64,000 bases of DNA. Source: Bombyx mori. Taxonomy: Eukaryota > Arthropoda > Insecta > Lepidoptera > Bombycidae. The notes beneath the pieces are model-generated. The model was given only the letters and a program-made list of their open reading frames with translations. It searched no databases and was not told the origin of the DNA. The stretch lies in the NCBI RefSeq assembly GCF_030269925.1, contig NC_085130.1:4848501-4912500 (forward strand), in the 5' to 3' direction. Every line of letters begins with the position of its first letter. Positions within the stretch are counted from its first letter, which is position 1. Below, one piece after another: positions 42,316 through 52,982 of the stretch. Made by a program: the position numbers and the translations under genes.

Positions 42316-42602
42316 CTCAACCTATGCTTTATATATTCTGGCATCTAGTACTGTATTTTTCCAATATACGTCACTATACTTACTTACTGGTGGTAGGACG
42401 TCTTGTAAGTCCGCACAGGTAGGTACCGCCACCCTGCCTATTTCTGGCGTGAAGCAGTAATGCGTTTTGGTTTGAAGGGCGGGGCAGTCGTTGTACGATT
42501 AAAAGTGAGACTTTACAACTCATGTCTCAAGGTGGGTGACGGCATTTACGTTGTCGATGTCTATGGGCCGTGAGCTCGTCCACCACCCTATGCAATAAAA
42601 AA
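42316..42602 (+). mobile_element. Bm1: Bm1-type SINE with 70-bp flank shared with 35.27 kb
   Basis: The flank 42316-42385 matches 35271-35340. The SINE body starts at 42386 and shares GTACCGCCACCCTG (consensus ACCACCACC) with the 35-kb copy, then diverges. The tail is GCAATAAAAAA. Confidence 0.75.
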
Positions 42603-43291
42603 TATGTATATTGATTGTGTCGCATCACTAATGTGTGATGCAAAACTTCTGTTATCAACGTAGTCTTTCATGTACCTATGTAATCCAAAAATAAACTAAA
42701 CTTAGAAACATTTTTTTTAATCACATCACGCCAAATAGTTTTATTACCTTCAAACCGCCCTTTACTCACAGGATAGACATAAACAAAAACTTCTCTACCC
42801 CTATAAATTACAGGGACCAAATCTCAAATGCCACCTGTAGAGTCCGGAGTACGTCCGGATATGTCCACGATCCACCTGGATTACCGGACGCGTGATCCGT
42901 TCACTCAACCGGCTCGCGCACGACCACCCGGATTTGTGAAAGTTGAAAATATTTTATTCCTGGCCCAATGAAACAGATGTAAAAATGTGTAACTGATGGA
43001 CTACAGATCCTAGACTATACCAGTACAGGTTTTAGATTTTCCGGTTTCCCGTTTATATTTTCCGGTTTTAGCCGGTATTTCTGAACAGTGAACACATTTA
43101 TAGTGCCAAATGTAGTTTTTCCTTAAAGTCTTCAATGTTATGAAATGGTTTCCGGAGCTCATCCTCGTTTGCATCGTCAGAGACTTGAATGCCGCTTTCA
43201 ACAGACATGAGCTACAAGTCTCATACTATATAACGGCTATCTCACCCTTTAAACACGAACGCAGGATATGGGCAAGATGGTGCAGTATATG
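42603..43291. other. unassigned stretch with GC-rich patch
   Basis: 42830-42930 is GC-rich with CpGs (GGACGCGTGATCC region), but no ORF or repeat is recognised. Confidence 0.4.
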
Positions 43292-43736
43292 TTTTTATTT
43301 TTTTATTGCTTAGATGGGTGGACGAGCTCACAGCCCACCTGGTGTTAAGTGGTTACTGGAGTCCATATACATCTACGACATAAATGCGCCACCCACCTTG
43401 AGATATAAGTTCTAAGGTCTCAATTATAGTTACAACGGCTGCCCCACCCTTCAAACCGAAACGCATTACTGCTTCACGGTAGAAATAGGCAGGGTAGTAG
43501 TACCTACCCGTTCGGACTCACAAGAGGTCCTACCACCAGTAATTACGCAAATTATAATTTTGCGGGTTTCATTTTTATTACACGATGTTATTCCTTCACC
43601 GTGGAAGTCAATCGTGAATATTTGTTGAGTACGTATTTCATTAGAAAAATTAGTACCCGCCTGCGGGATTCGAACACCGGTGCATCGCTCAACACGAATG
43701 CACCGGACGTCTTATCCGTTAAGCCACGACGACTTC
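43292..43736 (-). mobile_element. Bm1: Bm1-type SINE, full length
   Basis: One of the best copies, about 445 bp. On the minus strand it has the tRNA-like head (GAAGTCGTCGTGGC..., B box GGTGTTCGAATCCCGC), the middle (CACGATTGACTTCCACGG), the ACTGGTGGTAGGACC body and the AAGCAATAAAA tail. Internal A and B boxes imply Pol III transcription. Movement would rely on LINE-encoded enzymes. Confidence 0.92.
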
Positions 43737-44281
43737 CTATTAATAATAACATTTATTTATTTTTCTCTTAAAGGTATATTTCAAACAGAAATTTTAACCT
43801 TATAATTTATTTTGTTAGCCTTTGAAAGAGCTGAAGTCTGTACTAGGTTCAAAGACCTGTATTACTGATCTCCATGCTCCCTTCTTCTTAGGATAGATTT
43901 GATTAAGGTATGTCGTGAACAGATGCCGCGGCCTAGTGTTGAAAGATCATTAGATTAAATTAATTACTCATTATTTTCTTTTCTTAATCAATATAAAGCA
44001 AACTTTTATTAATTTATTACATTTTATGGTTTTCTATACGCTTGGGGGCTTAATGTCTAAGATCTGTCAATTAAAAGCACTATAGAGAAAATAATGATAG
44101 ATGCATTGAAAAATAAATTAAGCACCCAAACACATACAACATTTTCCAATAACAACTAAATACCATCATGAAAAACATATAACTATGTATTTACACAAAA
44201 ATACAATATGAGGGTATAAAAGAAAAATACTAGCGTAAACTTAATATAGACAACATTACACGAAACATTCAACATCAGTTC
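43737..44281. other. AT-rich intergenic stretch
   Basis: Nothing recognised. Confidence 0.45.
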
Positions 44282-44551
44282 TTTTTTTTATTGCCCTTGT
44301 AGGCAAACTAGTATACGGCTCAACTGATGGTGAGTGGTTACCGTCGTACGTGGCAAAAAAGATCTCTGAAAACGCACTGTGGATAAACGCAATGGTTCTA
44401 GGTAGTATAAATGAACCCTACTCAGATAATGGGTGGTGTGATGGTAAAAAGGAAATGATGGGGTCATCTCAAACAATTCCTCAGATCAATGGGAAATGCG
44501 GTACAAAATACAGATATAATTCACGATATTTCCATTAAACTTTTTAAATGT
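44282..44551 (-). mobile_element. CR1/jockey-like LINE 3' end, deleted
   Basis: 3' UTR (TTATTGCCCTTGTAGGCAAAC) and a C-terminal piece (FEMTPSFPFYHHTTHYLSRV, FLPRT), missing about 140 bp against 2499-2998. Confidence 0.65.
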
Positions 44552-44579
44552 TAAATCTTTGCATTACATTTAAATATCC

Positions 44580-44700
44580 TGATGGTAAGCAGGAAATGAT
44601 CAGATCTTCTTAAACAATTCTTCAGACCACTCCCCATGGAACATACGGTACATAATACAGAGATAATTCAAGATGTTTCCGATGATCTTTTTAAATGTGA
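44580..44700 (-). mobile_element. duplicated LINE fragment
   Basis: Repeats 44450-44551 (TGGTAAGCAGGAAATGATC..., ACTCCCCATGGAACATACGG, TTTTTAAATG) as a direct diverged duplicate. Confidence 0.55.
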
Positions 44701-45097
44701 AATCTATAAATTTAACAGTTACCAGTTACCTTCAATACGAACCAAGCGATTCGATTTAAATCATTTCAATGCAAAGCTTCTGATTGTTTGACGAAACGAA
44801 CGAATCAATATATAAATAACTCGAAATGAATCCCGAATTTGCCGATTACAAAAACATGACGGAACAAACACGATCACGGCGACATCCAATAAAACGCTAC
44901 CCGCCTTAAATCCCGGCTAAATCAACAATCCTAATAGATCCACAGGAGATCCGAGGCTTTCGTGGAATACGACAAACATCAAAACTGTCGCATTCTCAAC
45001 GAAACGAGAACTCATTCCCAATTTCCATAATAGCTCCTTCCACTTCATTAGGCCGCTGTCTGAGTTACGTACTTCAGGCTTGAAAATACGTTAATAG
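44701..45097. other. AT-rich intergenic stretch
   Basis: Nothing recognised. Confidence 0.45.
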
Positions 45098-45455
45098 TGT
45101 TACGTCGGTAAGAGTAACGCTATCTATCGCCGAATAGTAGGAACGAATCTCAAAGAAACTAGTAACATCGAGAACGCTCTAAAAGTACAACGCCATCTAT
45201 TGTCAGATAGCGGAAACACAGATCGAAGATACTCGACTTGCCCAGAATTTTCTCGATAAATCTAGGGATGTCGTATCGACTGTAAAAGTAATCGTTTTAA
45301 TCGTAATTAGTAATCGGAACTACTCGAAGCGAAGCAGCAAAAGGGATCACTTGAAGCGAAGCGGCAGAAGTGAATTGAGAATTATAAGGTGTTCTTTAAA
45401 TGTTCTAAGTGTTAATACAGTTTCAATTTATACTTCGGTAGAATTATTATTTATA
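45098..45455 (+). mobile_element. LTR copy, 3' end lost
   Basis: Starts TGTTACGTCGGTAAGAGTAA and shares ACGCCATCTATTGTCAGATA and CTCGATAAATCTAGGGATGT with 51168-51552. The terminal AGCGCGTAACA is absent. Confidence 0.55.
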
Positions 45456-45699
45456 CATATGCGATTTCAACCTCATACATATGGAATTTTAACCTCATTT
45501 CCCCGTAACCATTTTGGACTAAATAAGCTGTGAAATCATTCACCCAACTAAAAGTCTTCTTCGCTGAATACAATCAAAAATCATATCAAAATTGAAAAAG
45601 CCAAAATCCTTTTTAATGAAATGATTTAGAATATCAAATATGTCTCACTAGAAGGTGTGAAAAATGTATTCTTAGAGTTGTGACAAATCTTATCTTCTC

Positions 45700-45880
45700 A
45701 ATTTTTTTTCTTCTGAATTGTTAGTAGCTTCGAGGCGCTATTTTGGCTTCGCTGTGGGAGGTGGGTGAGCTCACGGAACTCATTTTAGGAGAGTTTGATA
45801 ATATACGAAGTACCACAGGATCGAAATCGCGAGCAAATTGAGAAAATACGGCGAGAAACTCGTGGGCTGTATCTCTGTAT
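45700..45880 (+). repeat. repeat A copy, diverged
   Basis: GGTGGGTGAGCTCACGGAAC, ACCACAGGATCGAAATCGCG and GGCGAGAAACTCGTGGGCTG identify the core. Confidence 0.5.
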
Positions 45881-46289
45881 CAGTGCAATCTTTGCAAACG
45901 CCTTTGACACGCCTTTATTACGAAATCTACGAATTATAGGTACTTTCACCGATTTAAAGAGATTCGATCATCTTGAAAATTTCGTACTGACTGACAATGC
46001 AACATTTTTTTTAAAATTTCGCTCTAATGTCCTAAACTGTAGGTTTATAGAAGGAATTGTTAGTGGGATTAAGCGGACATGCGTCTTATTGCTTTACGAT
46101 AGAAATTTATCTATTAACACGAGGTCACAACATGTATTACCAAAGACATAAAGAAAACAAAAAAATAATGAAAGGCTTATCGTATTGTTTTTACTCCATA
46201 ATATGTAACGTGCAAAAATCATTTACTCCATACGTACACCCAAAATTGTTAATTTCCAGTCATTAATCCAACCTGGTAAGGCGTCAACG
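45881..46289. other. AT-rich intergenic stretch
   Basis: ORFs at 45795-46266 are not recognised. Confidence 0.4.
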
Positions 46290-46726
46290 AGTGGTACGGT
46301 ATTTTCTGATGCCGCACGGGTAGGCACCACGACCCAATCTATTTCTGCCGTGAGGCAGTAACGCGCTTCAGTTTGAAGGTCGAGGTAGCCGTTGTACTGC
46401 TAAAACTGAGACTTAGAACTTGCTTAGACGGCTTTGGAATGAACTCCCCTCCACGGTGTTTTCCGAGCGCTATGACATGTCCTTTTTCTATTCCTTGCGG
46501 AGAGTACTTAATGGTAGGCAGCGGCTTGGCTCTGCTCCGGGCATTGCTGACGTCCATGAGTAACGGTGACCACTTACCATCAGTAAGGCATACGGCCGGT
46601 GGGATACAAAGTGATTTAAAAAAAAAACTCATATCTCAAGGCACTCGTTCTATGGGCTCAAGTGACCATATAACATCAGTTGGATCGTGAGTGGGTCCAC
46701 TCATCTTAGCCATAAAAAATAACAAT
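46290..46726 (+). mobile_element. Bm1: Bm1-type SINE split by a LINE
   Basis: Body at 46296-46428 (to GACTTAGAACTT) resumes at 46626 (AACTCATATCTCAAGG) and runs to the tail at 46726. Diverged, so older than the LINE inside it. Confidence 0.7.
46429..46625 (+). mobile_element. CR1/jockey-like LINE 3' end inside Bm1
   Basis: Starts in CGGCTTTGGAATGAACTCCC (the RLWNELPSTVF motif) and runs to GGTGACCACTTACCATCAGT and an A-tract at 46617-46627. AACT flanks both sides, consistent with a short target duplication. Confidence 0.7.
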
Positions 46727-46775
46727 AACGATTCATAATCAGTACCGGAAATCGCGACAGCTTTCATTCGACACC

Positions 46776-46924
46776 CTACCCCGCTCTCTTATTTGCGAAA
46801 GTGGGGTATTCTGTGATAACATCAAAAGATTCTCTCCCATAGCCGTTCTGCAGCTGACGCAAGGATTTTTCTTGTAATTGTATTTCGTTCAACGTCCCGA
46901 TCCTAAGAATATGCTCGGCGGATG
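46776..46924 (-). CDS. candidate terminal exon, unrecognised protein
   Basis: On the minus strand a good acceptor (TTTATTTGCATTCTCGCAG) at about 46924-46943 is followed by an open frame (SAEHILRIGTLNEIQ... to ...EYPTFANKRAG) ending in a stop at 46776. It would be a phase-1 last exon of about 48 codons. The composition looks protein-like and it matches no repeat here. No other exon of such a gene is identified. The family is unknown, and a chance ORF cannot be excluded. Confidence 0.3.
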
Positions 46925-47090
46925 CTGCGAGAATGCAAATAAACGTATCAATTTTATTTCGATAAACGCGTTTGACTGTAAATACGTTGAAATACATATT
47001 TATTTATAAGAAGGCACTGTATAACATTTTTAGCGCATACTGAATTTGATGTGTCACTGTAGGGCTTGTAATATAAATGTGCCCGGATAA

Positions 47091-47191
47091 TATCACCTGG
47101 CGTTAAGTGGTTACTGGAGCCCATAGACTTCTACAACGTAAATGCCCTACCCATCTTGAGATATAAGTTTTAAGGTATCAGTATAGTTACA
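47091..47191 (-). mobile_element. Bm1: Bm1-type SINE fragment
   Basis: CACCTGGCGTTAAGTGGTTA to AGTATAGTTACAA, 3' part only. A very decayed + fragment follows at about 47235-47325. Confidence 0.65.
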
Positions 47192-47443
47192 ATAAATCTA
47201 CTATGTACCACTAACTATAGAACGTGACGATATTTACTGAGCCCTCAAGATGGGTAGCGGCATGATGTCCAAGGGCTCTGGCAACCAGATAACACATTCA
47301 AAAGTCTACTCATAAAAAAGTTTGCTAATTGTAGTTCAAACGCGAAGATCTTAAAAAAAAAAGTAAATAAATTACATCAATTTAAGTTCAAAGATTTTTA
47401 GAAAAAATGTTGTCTATGATATCTTATGATTTTATTATCCAAA

Positions 47444-47750
47444 TACTAGCTGACTAAGGAAAACTTCGTAGTGCCTCAGTCGATTAATAAAAGACCTAAA
47501 CTTTTGTATAAAATAAACTTAAAACAAACAAAAGGAATCCGTCCGACGGATCAAAGGAATCACATCAAAGGAAAAACAAAATTGATTATTTTTATTTAAT
47601 TCCGAGCATTTTCATATTTATCTACCTTTTAAAACTTCTCTGGGCTTCCACAAATAATTCAAGACCAAAATTAGCCAAATCGGTCCAGCCGTTCTCGAGT
47701 TTTAGCGAGACTAACGAACAGCAATTCATTTTTAAATATATAGAAGATAT
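47444..47750 (-). mobile_element. Lep1-type Helitron-like element
   Basis: Reverse complement of 7649-7956, with CTAG at 47445 and the AATGAATTGCTG end near 47730. Includes a small duplication around AAAGGAATC. Confidence 0.65.
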
Positions 47751-48276
47751 ATAGAAAATAGATTATTACTAAACGATCCCATTAACTCTAAATTAGAGGT
47801 GGCCCGGCCCTATCAATCATTTCAATCCATTAAAAGCGTCATTCGCGAATCGTCGCTCGATCGAGCATAATCACTGTCTCAATAAAATCGTTTCCAACAA
47901 ATTGACAACGGAATCTAGCAAGTTATTCTTTTATCTACCTTCATATTTCGATCTCCGAATTTCTGGAACGATAAATCAGTTCAGACGACGTCTGCTTTTC
48001 GCTGGAAACGACACAAGAAAACGTAAGTTCAGATCGCATACTGCCCTTTTTTGGGAAGCGTTTGCGGGTAGGTAACTACCAACAAAAATCTTTGTTGCTG
48101 TTACAAACCTTACACGTTCGATTTAGAATTGATTTTCCAATCATCACTTGAAGCTCATATGTCAAAATTATACTGTAGTACAAAGGAATTATTTTACTCA
48201 CATTAATTGCTTATATTCATGTTTTTTATGGTATAATATTTTATTAGTAGCTTTAATCGTAGTGCATGCAACATTT
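47751..48276. other. unassigned stretch
   Basis: Nothing certain. A strong donor-like AAAACGTAAGTTC lies at about 48009. Confidence 0.35.
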
Positions 48277-48712
48277 GAAGTCGCCGTGGCCTAAAGGATA
48301 AGACGTCTGGTGCATTCGTATCTAGCGATGCACCGGTGTTCGTTTCCCGCTGGCAGGTACCAATTTTTCTAATGAAATATGTACTTAACAAATGTTCACG
48401 ATTGACTTCGACGGTAAAGGAGTAACATCGTGTAGTAAAAATCAAACCTGCAAAATTATAATTTGCGTAATTACTGGTGGTAGGTCGTCTTGTGAGTCCG
48501 CACGGGTAGGTGCCACCATCCTGCCTATTTCTGTCGTGAAGCAGTAATGCGTTTCGGTTTGAAGGGTGGTGTACCCATTGGAACTATACTGAAACCTTAG
48601 AATTCATATCTCACTGTAGGAATGGCGGCATTTACGTTGTAGATGACTATGGGCTCCGGTAACCACTTAACACCAAGTGGGCCGTGAGCTCGTCCACCAA
48701 CTAAGCAATTTT
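48277..48712 (+). mobile_element. Bm1: Bm1-type SINE, full length
   Basis: Starts GAAGTCGCCGTGGCCTAAAG with A box, B box (GGTGTTCGTTTCCCGC, slightly damaged), middle and body. The tail has decayed to AAGCAATTTTTTT. Confidence 0.9.
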
Positions 48713-49325
48713 TTTAAAATTAAAAATGGCAATAGAGCTATTATAAGTAGAAGTTGTCCCAATTTAGTTTTTGTTCAAAGCTAAAGACACTCGTAAGACA
48801 TATTATGTGCAGTCCCCGAAATTCTGATAAATTTGAAATATGGCGGATGGCTCTGACCTTATTAGTAAATTAAGGTCGTTTAATTCGAAAGCCTGAAATA
48901 AACTTTTACTAATTTTCACGAATCTACATAAAACAAAAACTAAAGACTAAATAGTTTGTTCAGACTGAGCCTTCTATTTCTTTTATTTCTTGTGTCAATC
49001 AGAGTGAATTTGTCAAGAGCGTGATTTCTCTCCAATCGTGCTCATTAGCGTGTCCCGCTGTCAGCTGTTCAGCAAGTTACGGAATTTGTTGACTGCCGTA
49101 ACGCTGACGGCACAGAACAATCCCTTTATGCCGCGATAAGCAAATCGAAACAAATAACTGTCTTTTAATATAGACGTCAGCGTTTGACAATTATGAACGA
49201 CGGCTTATCTAGTGCCTGTATTCACTTCTTGACCTCATTCACTGACTTCTCTTGAAGGGATTAAATATAGTAAGTAATGTTCTATTTTATTTCCAAATGC
49301 AAATTTATAAAACGCATTGTTTTTT
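48713..49325. other. AT-rich intergenic stretch
   Basis: Nothing recognised. Confidence 0.45.
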
Positions 49326-49715
49326 GGAACGAAGTTCCCCTTATGGGACGACGCGGAGGGGTACCCGAACCCGGAAAAAACGTCCGTAACGTAAGATTTT
49401 TTTCTATTTAGTTTGTTATCAATAGAATTCAAGAATTCCTGAATCGCAGTGACGTTACACAGTTGATAGACGTTCTCGTATTTCTCTTGCTAAATCGTAC
49501 TTACCTGGCGTCAGGGATACTGTGATCATGCAGGCGGTTCCCCCAGGGCGAGGCTGCTCCATTGCACTGCGGAGTGGTTGTGACACTTGCGATTATTTTT
49601 ATTTTTATCAATAAAAAAATCATAATAAAAAATGTATGTATACCCGAATAATTATTTTCTTTATAGCTCGAATAGAACTTAAAATTAATATTTTTATAAC
49701 AAGGAACTTCGTTCC
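49326..49715. mobile_element. inverted-repeat element containing a U1-like segment
   Basis: Same ends as 9421-9805 (GGAACGAAGTTCC at 49326 and AAGGAACTTCGTTCC at 49701). The interior from about 49403 to 49610 is a U1 gene-like segment absent from the 9.4-kb copy. Confidence 0.5.
49497..49600 (+). pseudogene. U1 snRNA-like pseudogene, copy 1
   Basis: GTACTTACCTGGCG matches the U1 5' end that pairs with 5' splice sites (first base changed). It is followed by GTGATCATGCAGGCGGTTCC, CGAGGCTGCTCCATTGCACT and TTGCGATTATT, the U1 stem I-III landmarks in order. It stops near nt 100, before the Sm site and stem IV. Its upstream 90 bp is shared with the other two copies. Confidence 0.7.
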
Positions 49716-50265
49716 TATCCGGTGTTCCACGACACCCCACATCTTTTCTTTTGGTAGGAAAGTAACAGACTGCTCTCTGGTATAGATTGACAAGAAAAGC
49801 ATAAGAAACCTTTCTTACACTTACAAAAAAAGAAAAACCGCTCGAACAATCACCACCTAACCAAGGATCCTCATTACCGAAAGATTCTTTCACGTGCCCA
49901 AAAAACTTCAAGGCCGAAAAACTAAAACCGAATTCGGCTCTCCGGGTGGGAATATACTCAAAAACATAAAGGTCGGACCACAACCCTTTGGGAGAGACCC
50001 TTCCATGTCACATTTCGTCGTGAGAGTACTCTGGACACATTAGTTTTCAGATTATGCCCTTTTCGGGTTAGTTGTTTGCCTGTGAAACGAAAACATGGCG
50101 CCTTCTGTACATACGTAAGTTCAAAATGACGCTCCCTGTAGTATTCGTTGGGGCTTGTATTGTTTTTCGCGTTGCTCGTGACATTTTAAGTGAACTAGTT
50201 AAAGCGGTCGACATTAGGGAATATTAGTTGTGCACTATTTAATCATTGAGCCATTTAATTTAAAT
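49716..50265. other. unassigned stretch
   Basis: A minus ORF (49501-49983) spans from here into the U1-like region. Its upstream half is not recognised and may be a remnant of the inverted-repeat element's larger relative. Confidence 0.35.
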
Positions 50266-50567
50266 CTATGTATATAAAAATGAATTGCTGTTCGTTAGTC
50301 TCGCTAGAACTCGAAAACGGCTGGACCGATTTGACTAATTTTGGTCTTGAATTATTCGTAGAAGTCCAGAGAAGGTTTAAAAGATTAGATAAATACGAAA
50401 ATGCTCGGAATTAAATAAATTTAATAAAAATAACAATTTTGTTTTTCCTTTGATGTGTCCCCCGTCGGACGGGTTCCTTGTGTTTGTTTTAAGTTTATTT
50501 TATATACAAAAGTTTAGGTATTTTATTTATCGATTGAGGCACTACGAAATCTGCCGGGTCAGCTAGT
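50266..50567 (+). mobile_element. Lep1-type Helitron-like element, full length
   Basis: TCTATGTATATAAAAATGAA to GCCGGGTCAGCTAGT. Closest in length and sequence to 7649-7956. Confidence 0.65.
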
Positions 50568-50627
50568 TTTCGAAGTAAATGTTTCAAGTTCGATGATAAA
50601 TAAATAGTGTGAGGCGAAGATCTGTTG

Positions 50628-50671
50628 TGATGAGAGCATGTCACTGACATGTCACCGACATGCTCTCATCA
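50628..50671. repeat. perfect 15-bp stem-loop
   Basis: TGATGAGAGCATGTC (50628-50642) pairs with GACATGCTCTCATCA (50657-50671) across 14 nt. The loop region holds a further GACATGTC palindrome. Confidence 0.9.
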
Positions 50672-51167
50672 GCGTAGGCGATCACCGAGTTTCTTTTTTA
50701 AATTAATTCTACACAGCTTACGAATTTGTGTGAATGTTGGTAGTAGGATGTTTTTTAAAACTAATAATTTGGAATGAATAAACAATAAAATACGTAATTG
50801 CGTTTTCTGTGATATAATAAGAAAACAACATTTAAAGCCCGTAACCTCTTTTAAATTTAATATTTTAAATAGTATTATTATACTTTAAAAAACTGAACTC
50901 TCTTTTCACACAGGTGAGTGATTCCGCCTAAGAAATTTTTTTTAAGAACTAAACATTTTAAAGGTTTTAAATGATAAAGGTTTTTCTTTATATAAACTTG
51001 AATGGGTAGATATCACAATCTTGTCCATGATTACCACAAAGCAGTAATGCGTTTCGATTTGAAGGGCGAGACGGAAATGTGCTTTTATAGGACAATTGCC
51101 GTAACTAACCCCAATTGACCTTGACACTTGACTGCCCTTCCAGGGGCCACAGAAAGGCGGCATTTTT
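50672..51167. other. Bm1: AT-rich stretch with a SINE scrap
   Basis: 51002-51074 (ATGGGTAGATATCAC..., AAAGCAGTAATGCGTTTCGA) is a + Bm1 fragment. Nothing else recognised. Confidence 0.45.
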
Positions 51168-51552
51168 ATAACTACGCCGGTAAGAGTAACGTCATCTATC
51201 GCCCAATAGCCGAAACGAATATCATAGGAACTAGTAACGTCGAGAACGCTCGAGAAGTACAACGCCATCTATTGTCAGATAGCGGAAACACACATTGAAG
51301 CTACTCGACTTGCCCAGAATGTTCTCGATAAATCTAGGGATGTCGTATCGACTATAAAAGCGTTGCAGAGATGGCACGAAGTCGGTTAGTAATCGGAACA
51401 ACTCGAAGCGAAACGCAAACGGATCACCTGAAGCGAAGCAGAAGAAGTGAATAGAGAATTTTAAGGTGTTCGTTAAGTGTTCTAAGTGTTGAATACAGTT
51501 TTAATTTATATTCGGTAGAATTTTTATTCATCCCGAACCCCAGCGCCTAACA
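51168..51552 (+). mobile_element. apparent solo LTR, about 385 bp
   Basis: Degraded start (TAACTACGCCGGTAAGAG), TATAAAAG at about 51354, 3' end CCCCAGCGCCTAACA. The clearest promoter-like layout of the four LTR copies. Confidence 0.55.
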
Positions 51553-51558
51553 GTATTT

Positions 51559-51776
51559 ATGCTGGTGGTGGATCGTCTTATAAGCCCGCTTTAGTAGGTA
51601 CCATCACCATCAATAGCTTTCGGTTCGAAGGATGGAGCTGATACTGTGAAACTAAGACTTAGAACTTTTGTCTCAAGGTAGGGAAAAGGCATTCACGTTA
51701 TTGATACCTGTCGGCTCCAGTAACCACTTAATATCGGGACGACTGGAAGCTCGTTTACGCATAACAATAAAAAAAT
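51559..51776 (+). mobile_element. Bm1: Bm1-type SINE body, diverged
   Basis: CTGGTGGTGGATCGTCTTAT to AACAATAAAAAAATG. It forms one end of the inverted duplication shared with 60.5-60.7 kb. Confidence 0.65.
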
Positions 51777-52287
51777 GTGTGTGTGTGCAAGTCACACACG
51801 GTAGAAGTGAAACTTATAAAAAATACTTAAAAATAAGAATAATCGCAAGGGTCACAACCTCTTCGCAGTACAATGGAGCAGCCTCACCATGGGGGAACCG
51901 CCTGCAGGATCACGGTATCTCTACGCCAGGTAAGTATGATTTAGCAAGAGAAATATGAGAACACCTATCAACTGTGTAACATCTCGTCACCGCGATTTAG
52001 GAATTGTTGAATTTACGTGCAGTGACATCTGTTGATAACAAACTAAATAGAAATAAAAGTATCTCAGGGCGCTCCGAGAGCAACGACAACGTGCACGGAC
52101 GTCAAGAACACACTGAACTAGTCGGGGATCGCGAGACCGTGTGGAGCGCTTCGTGATTTGTCGGCGCCGCTCGGAGCCGCTTCGGCAAGCCAATCGCGGC
52201 ACACTTATTTTTTCGTTTCGTTTCATTTCGTTTCACCGAGTTTGAAATCACAACGATTCTAAAGAAGTTTCACTTCAAAAAATACAA
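51776..52287 (-). repeat. U1-containing unit, inverted relative to 60.05-60.55 kb
   Basis: Matches 60048-60551 in reverse complement: (TG)n, GCAAGTCACACACGGTAGAA, the U1-like segment, CTCTTGCTAAATC, the GC-rich block (GCGCTCCGAGAGC...), CGTTTCGTTTCATTTCG and AATCACAACGATTCTAAAG. Confidence 0.8.
51836..51937 (-). pseudogene. U1 snRNA-like pseudogene, copy 2
   Basis: The minus strand starts ATACTTACCTGGCGTAGAG, identical to canonical insect U1 over this stretch, then GTGATCCTGCAGGCGGTTCC and TTGCGATTATTC. 3'-truncated at the same place as the others. Confidence 0.75.
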
Positions 52288-52542
52288 TTATATATGATGA
52301 AAACCTCTCTTATCCATATATCATCGTTTCTGTACTAAGACCAAAAAAATTAGATGAAGTAACATCATCTGTTTCGTTTTAGAGAATCATACACCCGTCC
52401 GAGTCGCAGCGTAAAATGTTTTCTTAGGAAATATATGTTTTTGTGACTGTACAAGTCATAGGCGCTAGCGAGAGCGTAATGTTATTTTATTTAGAACAAA
52501 AAAAAAACAATAAAGGGCCGACAAATTCCTGCACATCATAAT

Positions 52543-52982
52543 TTTTTTTTATTGCTTAGATGGATAGATGAGCTCACAGCCCACCTGGTGTTAAGTGGTT
52601 ACTGGAGCCCATAGACATCTACAACGTAAATGCGCCACCCATCTCGAGATATAAGTTCTAAGGTCTCAGTATAATTACAACAGCTACCCCACCCTTCGAA
52701 CCGATATACATTACTACTTCACGGCGGAAATAGGCGGGGTGGTGGTACCTACCCGTGTGGACTCCCAAGAGGTCCTATCACCAGTGATTAAGCAAATTAT
52801 AATTTTTGCGGGTTTGATTTTTATTACACGATGTTATTCCTTCACCGTGGAAGTCAATCGTGAACATTTGTTGAGTACGTATTTCATTAGAAAAATTGGT
52901 ACCCGCCTGCGGGATTCGAACACCGGCGCATCACTACATACGAATACACTTGAGGTCTTATCCTTTAGGCCACGGCGACTTG
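52543..52982 (-). mobile_element. Bm1: Bm1-type SINE, full length
   Basis: Head to tail intact on the minus strand. The A-box region (CTCAAGTGTATTCGTATG) has several changes. Confidence 0.9.
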
